From: Betaproteobacteria bacterium
Lineage (GTDB): Bacteria; Pseudomonadota; Gammaproteobacteria; Burkholderiales; SG8-41
Direction of reading: 5' to 3'
DNA length: 33,344 nt
NCBI GenBank assembly: GCA_025356695.1
Contig: JANXSE010000337.1
Span: forward strand, 1-33,344
Shown here piece after piece: positions 23,714-31,566 of the stretch (positions are counted from its first letter, which is position 1; the number at the start of each line of letters is the position of its first letter). Below the pieces are notes generated by a model, which did no database searches, was not told the DNA's origin, and saw nothing but the letters and a program-made list of their open reading frames with translations. A program made the translations under genes and the position numbers.

Positions 23714-24328
23714 TTACTTCTTCGCGGGATCCGTCTTAACAAACGACTCCCGCAACACCAACTTATCGTAATGCAGCGAAAGTTTCGGATTTACTGCACG
23801 CCAACCGAAATCCGGTATCCCCTGCTCAAGATAACTCAACGAATACCCGAGCGCGATATCCGCCAGCGTAAAACCCGAACCAAAACAGAACGGCCTGTCG
23901 CCCAAATCACGCTCCATGACGGCCAGCGCGCGACGAATCTTCTCGCGCTGCTTTTCGTACCACGCCTCAGACTCACGCTTCTCAACCGCCTTGCGCAGGT
24001 CATGCGTGATCAACACAGTCGCCTCGGCGACACCGTCACCCAAAGCCTCCCACCGTTTGACCTCGATACGTTCGGTGAACCCGGCAGGAATCAGTTTCGG
24101 CTCAGCCGCAAGACCGTCAACGTATTCGACGATCACTGGCGAATCGTAGATCGCCTTGCCGTCGTCGGCCTGCAAGACCGGAATCTTGCCCAGCGGATTC
24201 AGCGGCACCACCAGCGTCGCGCGGGTTTCGGCGGGCGCCAATATGTATTCATAAGGAATGCGCTTTTCTTCGAAGACGAGGCGCACTTTGCGCACATACG
24301 GGCTGCCCGGCGTGCCGAATAATTTCAT
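23714..24328 (-). CDS. Glutathione S-transferase family protein (YibF-like)
   Basis: This 204-residue protein is a standard-length GST. The N-terminal thioredoxin fold starts MKLFGTPGSPYVRKVRLVFEE, with a serine/cysteine-type active site around Ser9-Pro10-Tyr11, and continues NPLGKIPVLQADDGKAIYDSPVIVEYVD (45-72), which holds the cis-Pro and the glutathione-binding Asp-Ser pair. The helical domain includes FTLADIALGYSLSYLE near 153-168. It resembles YibF and related beta-class-like GSTs. It stands alone, convergent with the alpha/beta hydrolase gene and divergent from the Bug gene at 24519. Physiological substrate unknown. Confidence 0.9.
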   Translation of the reverse strand: MKLFGTPGSPYVRKVRLVFEEKRIPYEYILAPAETRATLVVPLNPLGKIPVLQADDGKAIYDSPVIVEYVDGLAAEPKLIPAGFTERIEVKRWEALGDGVAEATVLITHDLRKAVEKRESEAWYEKQREKIRRALAVMERDLGDRPFCFGSGFTLADIALGYSLSYLEQGIPDFGWRAVNPKLSLHYDKLVLRESFVKTDPAKK

Positions 24329-24518
24329 CTAGGATCCCCCGCGGCCGGCGCCGGCGACGAAGGTAGTGCGGCCATTGCGATTGAAGTCCATACCCGGCTC
24401 TTTGCGTTGTTGATGCGAAGCCGCATCTTACCGCGCCGTAAGGCATTCAACATGCCTGCAGCCGGTCGGGCGGGTCGTTTAGAATGCCGGTTGAGAAATC
24501 CATCACGGTGCGACGACT

Positions 24519-25484
24519 ATGCGGACTGCGGTTTCGATCACCTTGTGCGCAGTGTTTGCCGCATCAGTATGCGCGGCACGGGCGCAGAATTATCCAAACC
24601 GCGTCGTTCGTATCGTGGTACCGACTTCGGCAGGCGGCGGTGGCGACCTTATCGCGCGTTTGATCGCCAAATCACTCAGTGAACGATGGAGCCGTCAGGT
24701 CGTGGTGGACAACCGCACCGGCGCCGGCACCATGCTCGGCAGCGAACTCGTCGCGCGCGCGGCACCGGACGGCTACACGCTGTTGTTGACGCCGAGCACG
24801 CTGGCGATCAACCCGGCGGCCTACAAAAAAATCCCTTACGATGCGCTGCGCGATTTCGCGCCGATCACACAAGCGGCGGTGGTGCCGAACCTGATGATGG
24901 TGCATCCGTCGGTGCCGGCGAAAAACGTGCGCGAAATGATTGCGCTGACGAAATCGAAACCAGGCCAGCTCTTTTACGCTTCGTCAGGGCATGGCACCAG
25001 CCCACACCTGTCGATGGAGTTGTTTTCGCTCATGGCAGGCGTACGCATGATCCAGGTGCCGTACAAAAGTTCGGCGCCGGGCGTGATTGATCTGCTCGCC
25101 GGCCAGGTCGCCTTGATGGCGCCGTCGATGATCAGCGGCATTCCGCATGTGCGCAGCGGCAAACTGCGCGCGCTTGGCGTGACGACGGCGCAACGCGCGC
25201 CGAGTGCGCCCGACATTCCGACGATTGCCGAATCGGGTCTGCCCGGCTACGAATCGGCGCAGTGGTACGGCCTGCTCGCGCCTGCCGGCACACCGCGCGA
25301 CATACTCGAAAAATTGCACAGGGATGTGACGGCTGTCCTGCTCGCACCGGAACACCGCGACCTGCTCGGCAGCGAAGGCGGCATCGTCGTCGCCGGCCCG
25401 CCCGATGCTTTCGCCGCCATGATAAAAACCGAAACCGCCAAGTGGCTGCGCGTCGCGAAAGCAGCCGGCCTCACGCCGGAATAA
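24519..25484 (+). CDS. Bug/TctC-type solute-binding receptor (copy 7)
   Basis: This 321-residue receptor has a signal peptide ending ARA-QN (residue 22), then YPNRVVRIVVPTSAGGGGD, VDNRTGAGTMLGSELVARA, VPYKSSAPGVIDLLAGQV and PTIAESGLPGYESAQWYG. It is most like the receptor at 11733, sharing NPAAYKKIPYDALRDFA-type text in the middle. No ribosome binding site precedes the ATG; a TAGAAT -10-like box lies at 24480-24485. The gene ends just before a strong terminator and has no companion enzyme gene downstream. Confidence 0.92.
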   Translation: MRTAVSITLCAVFAASVCAARAQNYPNRVVRIVVPTSAGGGGDLIARLIAKSLSERWSRQVVVDNRTGAGTMLGSELVARAAPDGYTLLLTPSTLAINPAAYKKIPYDALRDFAPITQAAVVPNLMMVHPSVPAKNVREMIALTKSKPGQLFYASSGHGTSPHLSMELFSLMAGVRMIQVPYKSSAPGVIDLLAGQVALMAPSMISGIPHVRSGKLRALGVTTAQRAPSAPDIPTIAESGLPGYESAQWYGLLAPAGTPRDILEKLHRDVTAVLLAPEHRDLLGSEGGIVVAGPPDAFAAMIKTETAKWLRVAKAAGLTPE

Positions 25485-25499
25485 TCGTTTGCCGGAAAT

Positions 25500-25527
25500 A
25501 AAAAGCCCGGCGCGTGCCGGGCTTTTT
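25500..25527. terminator. Bidirectional intrinsic terminator
   Basis: A perfect 12-bp stem (AAAAAGCCCGGC at 25500-25511 with its complement at 25516-25527) closes a GCGT loop and ends in a run of five T on either strand. It lies between the convergent Bug receptor gene (end 25484) and outer-membrane protein gene (end 25547) and serves both. Confidence 0.93.
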
Positions 25528-25546
25528 AACGTGCAGCAATCTTCGC

Positions 25547-26170
25547 TCAGAATGCGTGAACCAGTCCGATCGAAATCAGTTTCGGTTTGCTGTCACTGGT
25601 TTTGGTGGCGGTGGTAAAACCGTTATTGGTTTCGCCGGCTTTACCGAAGTCTTCGTATTCCAGACGCACGGTGAGGTTCTTGGTCAAGCCATAACCGGCG
25701 CCCAGGCCCCAGGCCAGCGAGGTTTTTCTATTGGTGCCGCTGTCGCTGGCAAGGAAGGCGGCGCCGCTGCTCGAAAAATCCATCTTCGAGTAATTGCTCG
25801 ACACGCCGAGCTTGGCAAACACGGAAAAATTATTCGGCAGCGGCAGCGTGCCGACACCGAAAACGTCCCACGCATCCGTTTTCACATTCGCTTTACCGGT
25901 GCTGGCGCCGTTCGTAATAGTGGCGCTGCGTTTGCCGAGATAGTTGTAACCGCCTTCGACACCAAGGTAATCGTTGAACTTGTAGCCGACGAACACCTTG
26001 TAGCCCGCATTGGTATCTTCGTAGGTGCTGTTGGATGCGGCCTGCGCCCAGTCAGCGCGGTTTTGTTTGTGATCAACGCGGCCCGCCGCGGCGCCGGAAT
26101 AAAGCTGCGCCATTGCCGGGCTTGCGATCAGGGCCAGTAGCGCAGCTGCCAGTTTGAAATGCGTTTTCAT
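25547..26170 (-). CDS. Outer-membrane beta-barrel protein (OmpA/porin-like)
   Basis: This 207-residue protein has a signal peptide ending PAMA-QL (residue 22) and a mature part of about 185 residues with alternating amphipathic strands (AGYKVFVGYKFNDYLGVEGGY, FSVFAKLGVSSNY, SLAWGLGAGYGL, LTVRLEYEDFG). It ends in LISIGLVHAF; the final Phe is the usual signal for BAM-mediated insertion. The size fits an eight-stranded barrel of the OmpA N-domain/OmpX type without a periplasmic domain. The ATG at 26170 is preferred over a GTG four codons upstream. It shares the terminator at 25500. Its role may be structural or in adhesion; pore activity is not shown. Confidence 0.85.
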   Translation of the reverse strand: MKTHFKLAAALLALIASPAMAQLYSGAAAGRVDHKQNRADWAQAASNSTYEDTNAGYKVFVGYKFNDYLGVEGGYNYLGKRSATITNGASTGKANVKTDAWDVFGVGTLPLPNNFSVFAKLGVSSNYSKMDFSSSGAAFLASDSGTNRKTSLAWGLGAGYGLTKNLTVRLEYEDFGKAGETNNGFTTATKTSDSKPKLISIGLVHAF

Positions 26171-26298
26171 GTTGAATTCCACTTAAAAATCGAGACAGGG
26201 CAAATATAGCAGCCCTGCTCCTGTTTCATGTAGGAATAGCCGCGAAAACCGATGCGATTTGACGTTATGTTGCAACGATGAGACACCGCAACAACACA

Positions 26299-27252
26299 TC
26301 AAGGTTGCTTGTAATACACCGCAACCGCCGCCGGCACGCGGATCGGCGCAACCCAATCGGGATATTTGGCGGCGAATTCGTCGGTCAGCAGTTTGCTCGC
26401 CTCATCGACGGATTTGCCCTGCGCTTTAAGTTCTTTCGAACGCGCACCGATCGTTGTCAACACGCTGCGATACGCGCCGATCACCGCTGCGTCGCCGATC
26501 GGGCCGTGGCTGCCCACCACCACTTTGGGCCGCATCGCCTCAAGCTTGTCGAGACTTTTGAGCCACACACCGGCGTCGCCGTACGGACTCGAAAATGCCG
26601 GGAACAACTGCTTCATCGCCAGATCACCGGAAAACAACACGTTTTCGCCTTCGACGAATATCGCGGTGTCGCCGCGCGTGTGCGTCGGCCCGAGCCAGGT
26701 CAGCTTCACGCTTACGCCGCCGAGATCGAGCGCGTAATCGTTGTCAAAAAGAATGTCGGCACGCGGATAGGTCGAGCCTTTCATCAGCGCCGCCATGTCT
26801 GCCGAGCGGGACTCGAAATTCTTGAAAAAAGTAGCGCCGAATTCCTCGATGTCTTTCTGCTGCGCTTGCGGACGGATAAATTTATAACCGGCCGGAAACG
26901 CGGTGCCGCCGGTACTGTGCTCGGCGTGAAAATGCGTCGTCGCCACGTAGATCTCGGTATTTTTGCTGACCTTGGCGACTTCGTGCATCACAATCTCGCC
27001 GTTGCGGATGCCAAGACCGGTGTCGACGATCAGCGTCGCGCGGCTGCCGACGATAATGCCGACGTTCGGCACCACCGGCACGCCGCCGTCGGGGATCACC
27101 CACACATGCTCCGACACTTTGACGGTGCTGCCCTCTTTGAGCAAGGGCACTGGCAGCGGCGCCTGCGCCCAAAGCGTCGAAGACAACATTGTCGTCGCCA
27201 TCGAAACAATAACGCCCGCAATACATTTCAAAACGCGATTCTCCAAACGCAT
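26299..27252 (-). CDS. Exported metallo-beta-lactamase-fold hydrolase
   Basis: This 317-residue protein has a signal peptide (residues 1-30, ending LWAQ) and a metallo-beta-lactamase fold. Metal ligands are visible: HFHAEH at 107-112, His191 in GPTHTRGD, Asp210 in FSGD and His249 in GSHGP. The HxHxDH motif has Glu111 in place of Asp, as in the SoxH/quinoprotein-relay metallohydrolases. GGGGGAG lies about 7 bases before the ATG. It is the last of three tightly spaced leftward genes (muconolactone isomerase-like, thioredoxin-like, this one). Both this protein and the thioredoxin are exported. It is probably a thioester or lactone hydrolase in the periplasm. Confidence 0.87.
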   Translation of the reverse strand: MRLENRVLKCIAGVIVSMATTMLSSTLWAQAPLPVPLLKEGSTVKVSEHVWVIPDGGVPVVPNVGIIVGSRATLIVDTGLGIRNGEIVMHEVAKVSKNTEIYVATTHFHAEHSTGGTAFPAGYKFIRPQAQQKDIEEFGATFFKNFESRSADMAALMKGSTYPRADILFDNDYALDLGGVSVKLTWLGPTHTRGDTAIFVEGENVLFSGDLAMKQLFPAFSSPYGDAGVWLKSLDKLEAMRPKVVVGSHGPIGDAAVIGAYRSVLTTIGARSKELKAQGKSVDEASKLLTDEFAAKYPDWVAPIRVPAAVAVYYKQP

Positions 27253-27277
27253 GACGATCTCCCCCGATGGTGATTTT

Positions 27278-27802
27278 TTATTCCACTTTTTCTTCGCGCA
27301 ACCCGTGTTGCGCAAGAAATTCTTCGAATGTGGTTTGCGGCCAGCTGCCGCTCATTACATATTGATCGAATTTCATGAAGGCGTCGACTTTGGTGCGCGA
27401 ACCGCGCCGCAGCATGATCTCGCGGCCGTCCGGAGCCACAAAAGCCCATGCCGGCACCGGGCTGCCTTTGAGTTTGCGTATCGCCTGCCCGCGCGTCAAC
27501 TGCTCGCCGGAAGGCAGCGTAATGACGTCGCCCGGATTGCCGCGAATATCGAAATACGCCAGCACATAGTGTTCGGCATAACGGCTACGCAGCGCTTCGA
27601 AAGACAGCGTGTTTTTATTCAGGTAGATGCAATACGGGCAGGTGTCGAAGCCGTAATACACGAACATCGGCTTGTTCGCCTGCTTCGCCACGCGCACTGC
27701 TTCAGTGTATTCAAGGAACGGCCAGCCGTCTGGCACGCGCGCCGGCGCCGCGCCTGCCAGCAATACAAACGCCAGAACAAACCATTGCGCGAATTTTTTC
27801 AT
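27278..27802 (-). CDS. Exported thioredoxin-fold protein (SoxW-like)
   Basis: This 174-residue protein has a signal peptide (about 1-22) and a thioredoxin fold. The redox motif is CPYC at residues 55-58 in MFVYYGFDTCPYC, and a cis-Pro loop (SPVPAW) lies near residue 128. The type resembles SoxW/DUF255-like periplasmic thioredoxins that reduce disulfides or carry sulfur. The ATG at 27802 shares its first base with the stop of the upstream isomerase-like gene (TGATG), so translation is coupled, and 25 bp separate it from the metallo-hydrolase gene. It may keep a cysteine in a partner reduced. Confidence 0.85.
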   Translation of the reverse strand: MKKFAQWFVLAFVLLAGAAPARVPDGWPFLEYTEAVRVAKQANKPMFVYYGFDTCPYCIYLNKNTLSFEALRSRYAEHYVLAYFDIRGNPGDVITLPSGEQLTRGQAIRKLKGSPVPAWAFVAPDGREIMLRRGSRTKVDAFMKFDQYVMSGSWPQTTFEEFLAQHGLREEKVE

Positions 27803-28113
27803 CAGAACAGCGGCATCGCGCCATTGGCGGCGTTCCACGCCTGCGTGGTGTTGTGTTCGATAATTGGTGTGACCTCGAGATCAAAGAAGGGGTGCATCGG
27901 CAGCGAGGCCAGCGTCGCGTGCAGCTCTTCCGGCGTCGCCGTCTCCCAGATGCTGAAATTCGCGCGCTGGCCAACGATGCGGAAAATGCGCCGCAGTTTG
28001 CCTTCCTTGATGCATTGCATGCCGCGCGCGGTTTCGCGTGCGGCAAGTTCATCAACTTTTTCCTTCGGCCAGTCACCCGGCAGACGGACGACGATGCGGA
28101 CCATGAATTGCAT
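27802..28113 (-). CDS. Muconolactone isomerase-like protein
   Basis: This 103-residue protein is of the muconolactone delta-isomerase (CatC) family, small ferredoxin-like barrels that in catechol breakdown move the double bond of muconolactone. It shows MQFMVRIVVRLPGDW, the ARETARG helix, RIFRIVGQRANFSIWE and the ending LPMHPFFDLEVTPI. The ATG at 28113 has GGGAG about 6 bases upstream. No catA or catB is nearby, so an ortholog of CatC in the beta-ketoadipate pathway is unlikely; similar stand-alone proteins are common in Burkholderiales. It is the first gene of a three-gene leftward run. Confidence 0.83.
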   Translation of the reverse strand: MQFMVRIVVRLPGDWPKEKVDELAARETARGMQCIKEGKLRRIFRIVGQRANFSIWETATPEELHATLASLPMHPFFDLEVTPIIEHNTTQAWNAANGAMPLF

Positions 28114-28212
28114 TGCCACTCCCTTTTTTCGCTGCAGACTATTCTAGACCCGCGCCGCAGCCCGCGCCAAAATGTATGATTGAGCATTCCCAGCGTTTTC
28201 CGAGGAGCCGGC

Positions 28213-28695
28213 ATGGCAAAAAAAGCAAAGCCCTTTCCCCTGCTCACCGCCGCCGCCATTGAAAAAATGGCGGTCGAGCGGCGCAGACATTTCGTCAACC
28301 GCAAAGCGCTACGCCTGAACAAATCGCTGGGTGACGCGGTGGGTATGCAGGAAATGGGCGTGCATCTGGTGCGCATCAAACAGGGCGATGACACCACCGA
28401 ATTCCACACGCATTATTGCGACGAGGAATTCGTCTACGTCTTGTCCGGGCGCGGCATCGCTGAAATCGGCAAACGCAAAATCAGGGTCGGCGCCGGCGAT
28501 TTCATGGGCTTCACCGCGAAGTCCCTGCCGCACGGCATGACCAACCCGTACAAGGAAGACCTGGTCTATCTGCTCGGCGGCACGCGCAAATCGATCGACA
28601 TCACCGAGTATCCGCGCAGCCGCAAGCGCGGCTACAAATTCGACGGCCGCCGCCACCTCATCAAATTCGCCGACGTCGACGAAACAATACTTTGA
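28213..28695 (+). CDS. Cupin-domain protein
   Basis: This 160-residue protein has a single cupin barrel. Motif 1 reads FHTHYCDEEFVYVLSGRG (about 65-82), giving metal-binding His66, His68 and a Glu, and motif 2 reads GDFMGFTAKSLPHGMTN (about 96-112), giving the final His. A basic N-terminus (MAKKAKPFP) and a basic tail (RSRKRGYKFDGRRH) flank it. GAGGAG lies about 7 bases before the ATG. It diverges from the isomerase-like gene and converges with the DUF1330 gene. The role could be a sugar or small-acid isomerase or a binding protein; the fold alone cannot decide. Confidence 0.87.
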   Translation: MAKKAKPFPLLTAAAIEKMAVERRRHFVNRKALRLNKSLGDAVGMQEMGVHLVRIKQGDDTTEFHTHYCDEEFVYVLSGRGIAEIGKRKIRVGAGDFMGFTAKSLPHGMTNPYKEDLVYLLGGTRKSIDITEYPRSRKRGYKFDGRRHLIKFADVDETIL

Positions 28696-28733
28696 TCGGC
28701 TGCGCGCGACACCAGGCCGCGCGCAGCCCGCAA

Positions 28734-29024
28734 TCAGACGCCTTCAACAATGCGCAGATCGCGCTCGGCGCCGTCGCCCAGCGCCTTCAGCGCCGCCTGA
28801 TAACCGGGGCTGTCGTGCGCTTCAATCGCCTTGGCAACACTTTCAAATTCGATGACAACGACGCGGCCGACGATGCCGGCCTCGTACACCTTCGACGGAT
28901 CACCGCGCACCAGAAATTTCGCACCGACCGATTCCATCACCGGGCCGGCCAGCTTGCGATAGGCGTCAACCTTTGCCTGGTCCTTGATAGAGCGAAAACA
29001 ATTGATCCAGTATCCTTTGGCCAT
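28734..29024 (-). CDS. DUF1330 family protein
   Basis: This 96-residue protein is of the DUF1330 family (dimeric alpha/beta-barrel fold): AKGYWINCFRSIKDQAKVDAY, the PVMESVGAKFLVRG segment at about 31-44, VVVIEFESVAKAIEAHDSPGYQAAL (about 56-80) and RDLRIVEGV at the end, where families of this type have their conserved strand. The ATG at 29024 has GAGGAG about 7 bases upstream. No enzyme function is established for the family. It diverges from the CoA-transferase operon and may be linked to it in function. Confidence 0.87.
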   Translation of the reverse strand: MAKGYWINCFRSIKDQAKVDAYRKLAGPVMESVGAKFLVRGDPSKVYEAGIVGRVVVIEFESVAKAIEAHDSPGYQAALKALGDGAERDLRIVEGV

Positions 29025-29111
29025 GCCTGATCTCCTCGCGAAAAATGAATGATTGAAATGCATCGAACCACCGCAGTTTAACTCAATCACCAGTACTCGC
29101 CGGGCGCAGGC

Positions 29112-29141
29112 TCGACAAGCGCGCACCGGCAATGGTATATA
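29112..29141 (+). promoter_or_regulatory. Candidate promoter of the CoA-transferase operon
   Basis: TCGACA (29112-29117; five of six -35 consensus bases) is followed after 18 bp by TATATA (29136-29141) in an AT-rich island, TATATAAATAA. It lies in the divergent gap and would give a leader of about 80 bases before the ATG at 29228. Confidence 0.4.
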
Positions 29142-29227
29142 AATAACTCCCCGTCGCGCTGCCGTAAACGCGCACCGCAAAGTGCCGCAGAGCGCATTCA
29201 ACATCGAAGGTATAAAGGTAGTCCGCC

Positions 29228-30397
29228 ATGTCCACCGCCGGAATCCTCAAGGGGGTTCGCATACTCGATTGCACGCGCAATATTGCCGGGCCGGTGGCGA
29301 CCATGCTCACCGCCGAAATGGGCGCCGATGTGATCAAGGTCGAACCGCCCGGCGGCGACGAGATGCGGCAGTGGCCGCCGTTTGTTGACGGCGAGTCCGT
29401 TTATTTCGTGAGCTGCAACCGCGGCAAACGCAGCATCGCCATCGATTTCAAATCGAATGAAGGCCGTGCGCTGTTTCACCGTCTGCTCGCCACGGTTGAT
29501 GTGATGATCGAGAACTACCGTCCCGGCACGCTCGAAAAAACGGGCCTCGGTTACGCCAACCTCAAAGACAAACACCCGAAACTCGTCTGGGTATCGGTCA
29601 CCGGCTACGGCCGCAGCGGCCCGCGCGCCAATGCCCCCGCCTACGATTCGATGATCCAGGCCTACACCGGCATCATGGGCATCACTGGCGAAGCCGACCG
29701 CGCGCCGGTGCGTTGCGGCGGCTCGCCGATCGACATCGCCACTGCCTACCTGGCCTGGGGCACCATCATGACCGGGCTGCACAACGTCGAGAAAACGGGC
29801 AAGGGCATGCTGCTCGAAGTCTCGCTGATGGAATCGGCGTTAGGTTTCATGCATGCCTACTTTCAGGGCGCGCTGGTCAATCTGCCGCTGCCGGTGCGCA
29901 TGGGCTCGGAGACCATGGGCATCTATCCGCTCGGCGCGTTTAATACTTCGAACGGCGAATTCTGCCTCGTGCAGGTCAGCAACGAACATCAGTGGAAGCG
30001 CTTCTGCGATTTGCTGGGCGCAATCGAACTCGCTGCCGACGCGCGTTTTGCAACGAATCCGTTGCGCGTGAAAAACCGTAACGCGCTGCGCCCGCTGATT
30101 CAAGCCTATATGATGAAGCGTGGCGCGCAGGATTGGGAGAAAGCCTTTGCCGAAGCCGGCGTGCCGGTCGCGCATGTACGCAGCATGAACGACGTCGCTG
30201 CCGACCCCCAGGTGCGCGCGCGAAAAATGGTCAAGCCAGCGCGGCTGCCGAACGGACGCGAAATCCCGACCTGGGGCGTGCCGTTCAAGATCAATGAAGA
30301 ACTCGATGACAAGGTGCTGGGCATACCCGGCGTTGACGAACATCGCGCCGACATACTCGCCGAACTCGATCGCATGGGCGCAAAGACAGGAGGCTGA
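29228..30397 (+). CDS. Class III CoA-transferase (CaiB/BaiF family)
   Basis: This 389-residue protein moves CoA between carboxylic acids, activating a substrate without ATP. It has the ILKGVRILDCTRNIAGPVAT start, DVIKVEPPGGD (34-44), VMIENYRPGT (92-101), VTGYGRSGPRA and CGGSPIDIATA with the catalytic Asp at residue 169, the same number as in formyl-CoA transferase and CaiB. Length is normal. The stop at 30395-30397 is one base before the GTG of the acyl-CoA dehydrogenase gene. It is the first gene of a module resembling those that activate and beta-oxidise substituted succinates or aromatic acids. The donor (for example succinyl-CoA) and acceptor are unknown. Confidence 0.94.
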   Translation: MSTAGILKGVRILDCTRNIAGPVATMLTAEMGADVIKVEPPGGDEMRQWPPFVDGESVYFVSCNRGKRSIAIDFKSNEGRALFHRLLATVDVMIENYRPGTLEKTGLGYANLKDKHPKLVWVSVTGYGRSGPRANAPAYDSMIQAYTGIMGITGEADRAPVRCGGSPIDIATAYLAWGTIMTGLHNVEKTGKGMLLEVSLMESALGFMHAYFQGALVNLPLPVRMGSETMGIYPLGAFNTSNGEFCLVQVSNEHQWKRFCDLLGAIELAADARFATNPLRVKNRNALRPLIQAYMMKRGAQDWEKAFAEAGVPVAHVRSMNDVAADPQVRARKMVKPARLPNGREIPTWGVPFKINEELDDKVLGIPGVDEHRADILAELDRMGAKTGG

Positions 30398-30398
30398 A

Positions 30399-31541
30399 GT
30401 GGACTTCGAACTCACAGATGAACAACGCGCACTCGCGGACTCGGTCAAAGCCTTCGTCGATGAGCGCGTCGACCCGCGCATGCCTGAGATCGAGAAAACC
30501 AATCACATTCCGGAAGAGTTGCTGAAAGAAGCCTCGGCGCTCGGCCTTTTCGGCATCAGCATTCCCGAGGAATACGGCGGCAGCAATCTGTCGCGTTTCT
30601 CGCGCGTGCTGGTACACCAGATGCTGGGTCGCAGCGGTTTCGGTTTCGCCGGCATATTCGCCGCGCACGGCGGCATCGGCGCCGAAGCGCTGGTGTCACT
30701 CGGTACCGCGGAACAGAAACAACGTTATCTGCCGCGCATGGCCACCGGCGAACTGCGCGGCTGTTTTGCCTTGACCGAACCGGGCGCGGGTTCCGACGCT
30801 GGCAGCATCACCACCACTGCCGTCAAAAAAGGCGACCGTTATATATTGAACGGCGTGAAGCACTACATCAGCGGCAGCACCGCGGCGGGTTTGCTCACCG
30901 TGGTTGCGCGCACCAACGCGGCGCCGCGCTCGAAAGAAATGAGCGTGTTTCTGGTCGAGCCCAAATTCAAGGGCTTTCGCATCGGCACCATTTACGACAC
31001 CATGGGCTGCAAAGGCCATCCGATTGCCGAACTGCTGTTCGAAGATTGCGAAGTGCCGGCAGAAAACCGCCTCGGCGCTGAAGGCAAAGGCTGGATTGCC
31101 GCCACCAAAACGCTGATGGAAGGCCGCCCGGTCGTCGCCGCGCGTTGCGTCGGCGCCTGCGAACGCCTGCTTGAGATTTCGACCGACTACGCGAAGACGC
31201 GCAAACAGTTCGGCCAGGCTATTGGCGAATTCCAGGCTATCCATTTCATGCTCGCCGATATGGCGACGCGCACCGAAGCCGCGCGCCTGCTCACCTATCG
31301 CGCCGCGGTGCTCGCCGATGAAGGGCGCGTGACGGCGAAGGACACGTCGATGGCCAAACTGTTCGCCTCCGAGACGCTGGCCTTCGTCGCCGACTCCGCC
31401 TTGCAGATCCAGGGCGGCAGTGGCTACATCACCGACAACCCGGTCGGCCGCTTTTACCGCGATGCGCGCATCACGCGCATTTACGAAGGCACTTCCGAAA
31501 TTCAACGCGGCATCATCGGCCGCGGCATGCTGCGCGACTGA
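30399..31541 (+). CDS. Acyl-CoA dehydrogenase
   Basis: This 380-residue protein is a complete acyl-CoA dehydrogenase that forms a 2,3-enoyl-CoA and passes electrons to ETF. It has CFALTEPGAGSDAGSI (about 123-138), RYILNGVKHYISG (147-159), DTMGCKGHPIAELLFEDCEVP (about 198-218), the KTRKQFGQAIGEFQAIHF helix, IQGGSGYITDNPVGRFYRDA and the catalytic Glu363 in IYEGTSEIQ. The GTG start at 30399 follows AGGAGG by 5 bases and fits the VDFELTDEQRAL opening. It stands between a CoA-transferase and a crotonase gene in one operon. Unlike the family member at 17042, its active site is intact. Confidence 0.95.
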   Translation: MDFELTDEQRALADSVKAFVDERVDPRMPEIEKTNHIPEELLKEASALGLFGISIPEEYGGSNLSRFSRVLVHQMLGRSGFGFAGIFAAHGGIGAEALVSLGTAEQKQRYLPRMATGELRGCFALTEPGAGSDAGSITTTAVKKGDRYILNGVKHYISGSTAAGLLTVVARTNAAPRSKEMSVFLVEPKFKGFRIGTIYDTMGCKGHPIAELLFEDCEVPAENRLGAEGKGWIAATKTLMEGRPVVAARCVGACERLLEISTDYAKTRKQFGQAIGEFQAIHFMLADMATRTEAARLLTYRAAVLADEGRVTAKDTSMAKLFASETLAFVADSALQIQGGSGYITDNPVGRFYRDARITRIYEGTSEIQRGIIGRGMLRD

Positions 31542-31566
31542 CCGCCTTTTGAAACAGGGAGAAGCA

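Noticed and set aside
30696..31505. Leftward 269-residue frame within the acyl-CoA dehydrogenase gene
   Set aside because: It is the antisense shadow of a gene whose catalytic and flavin motifs are complete.
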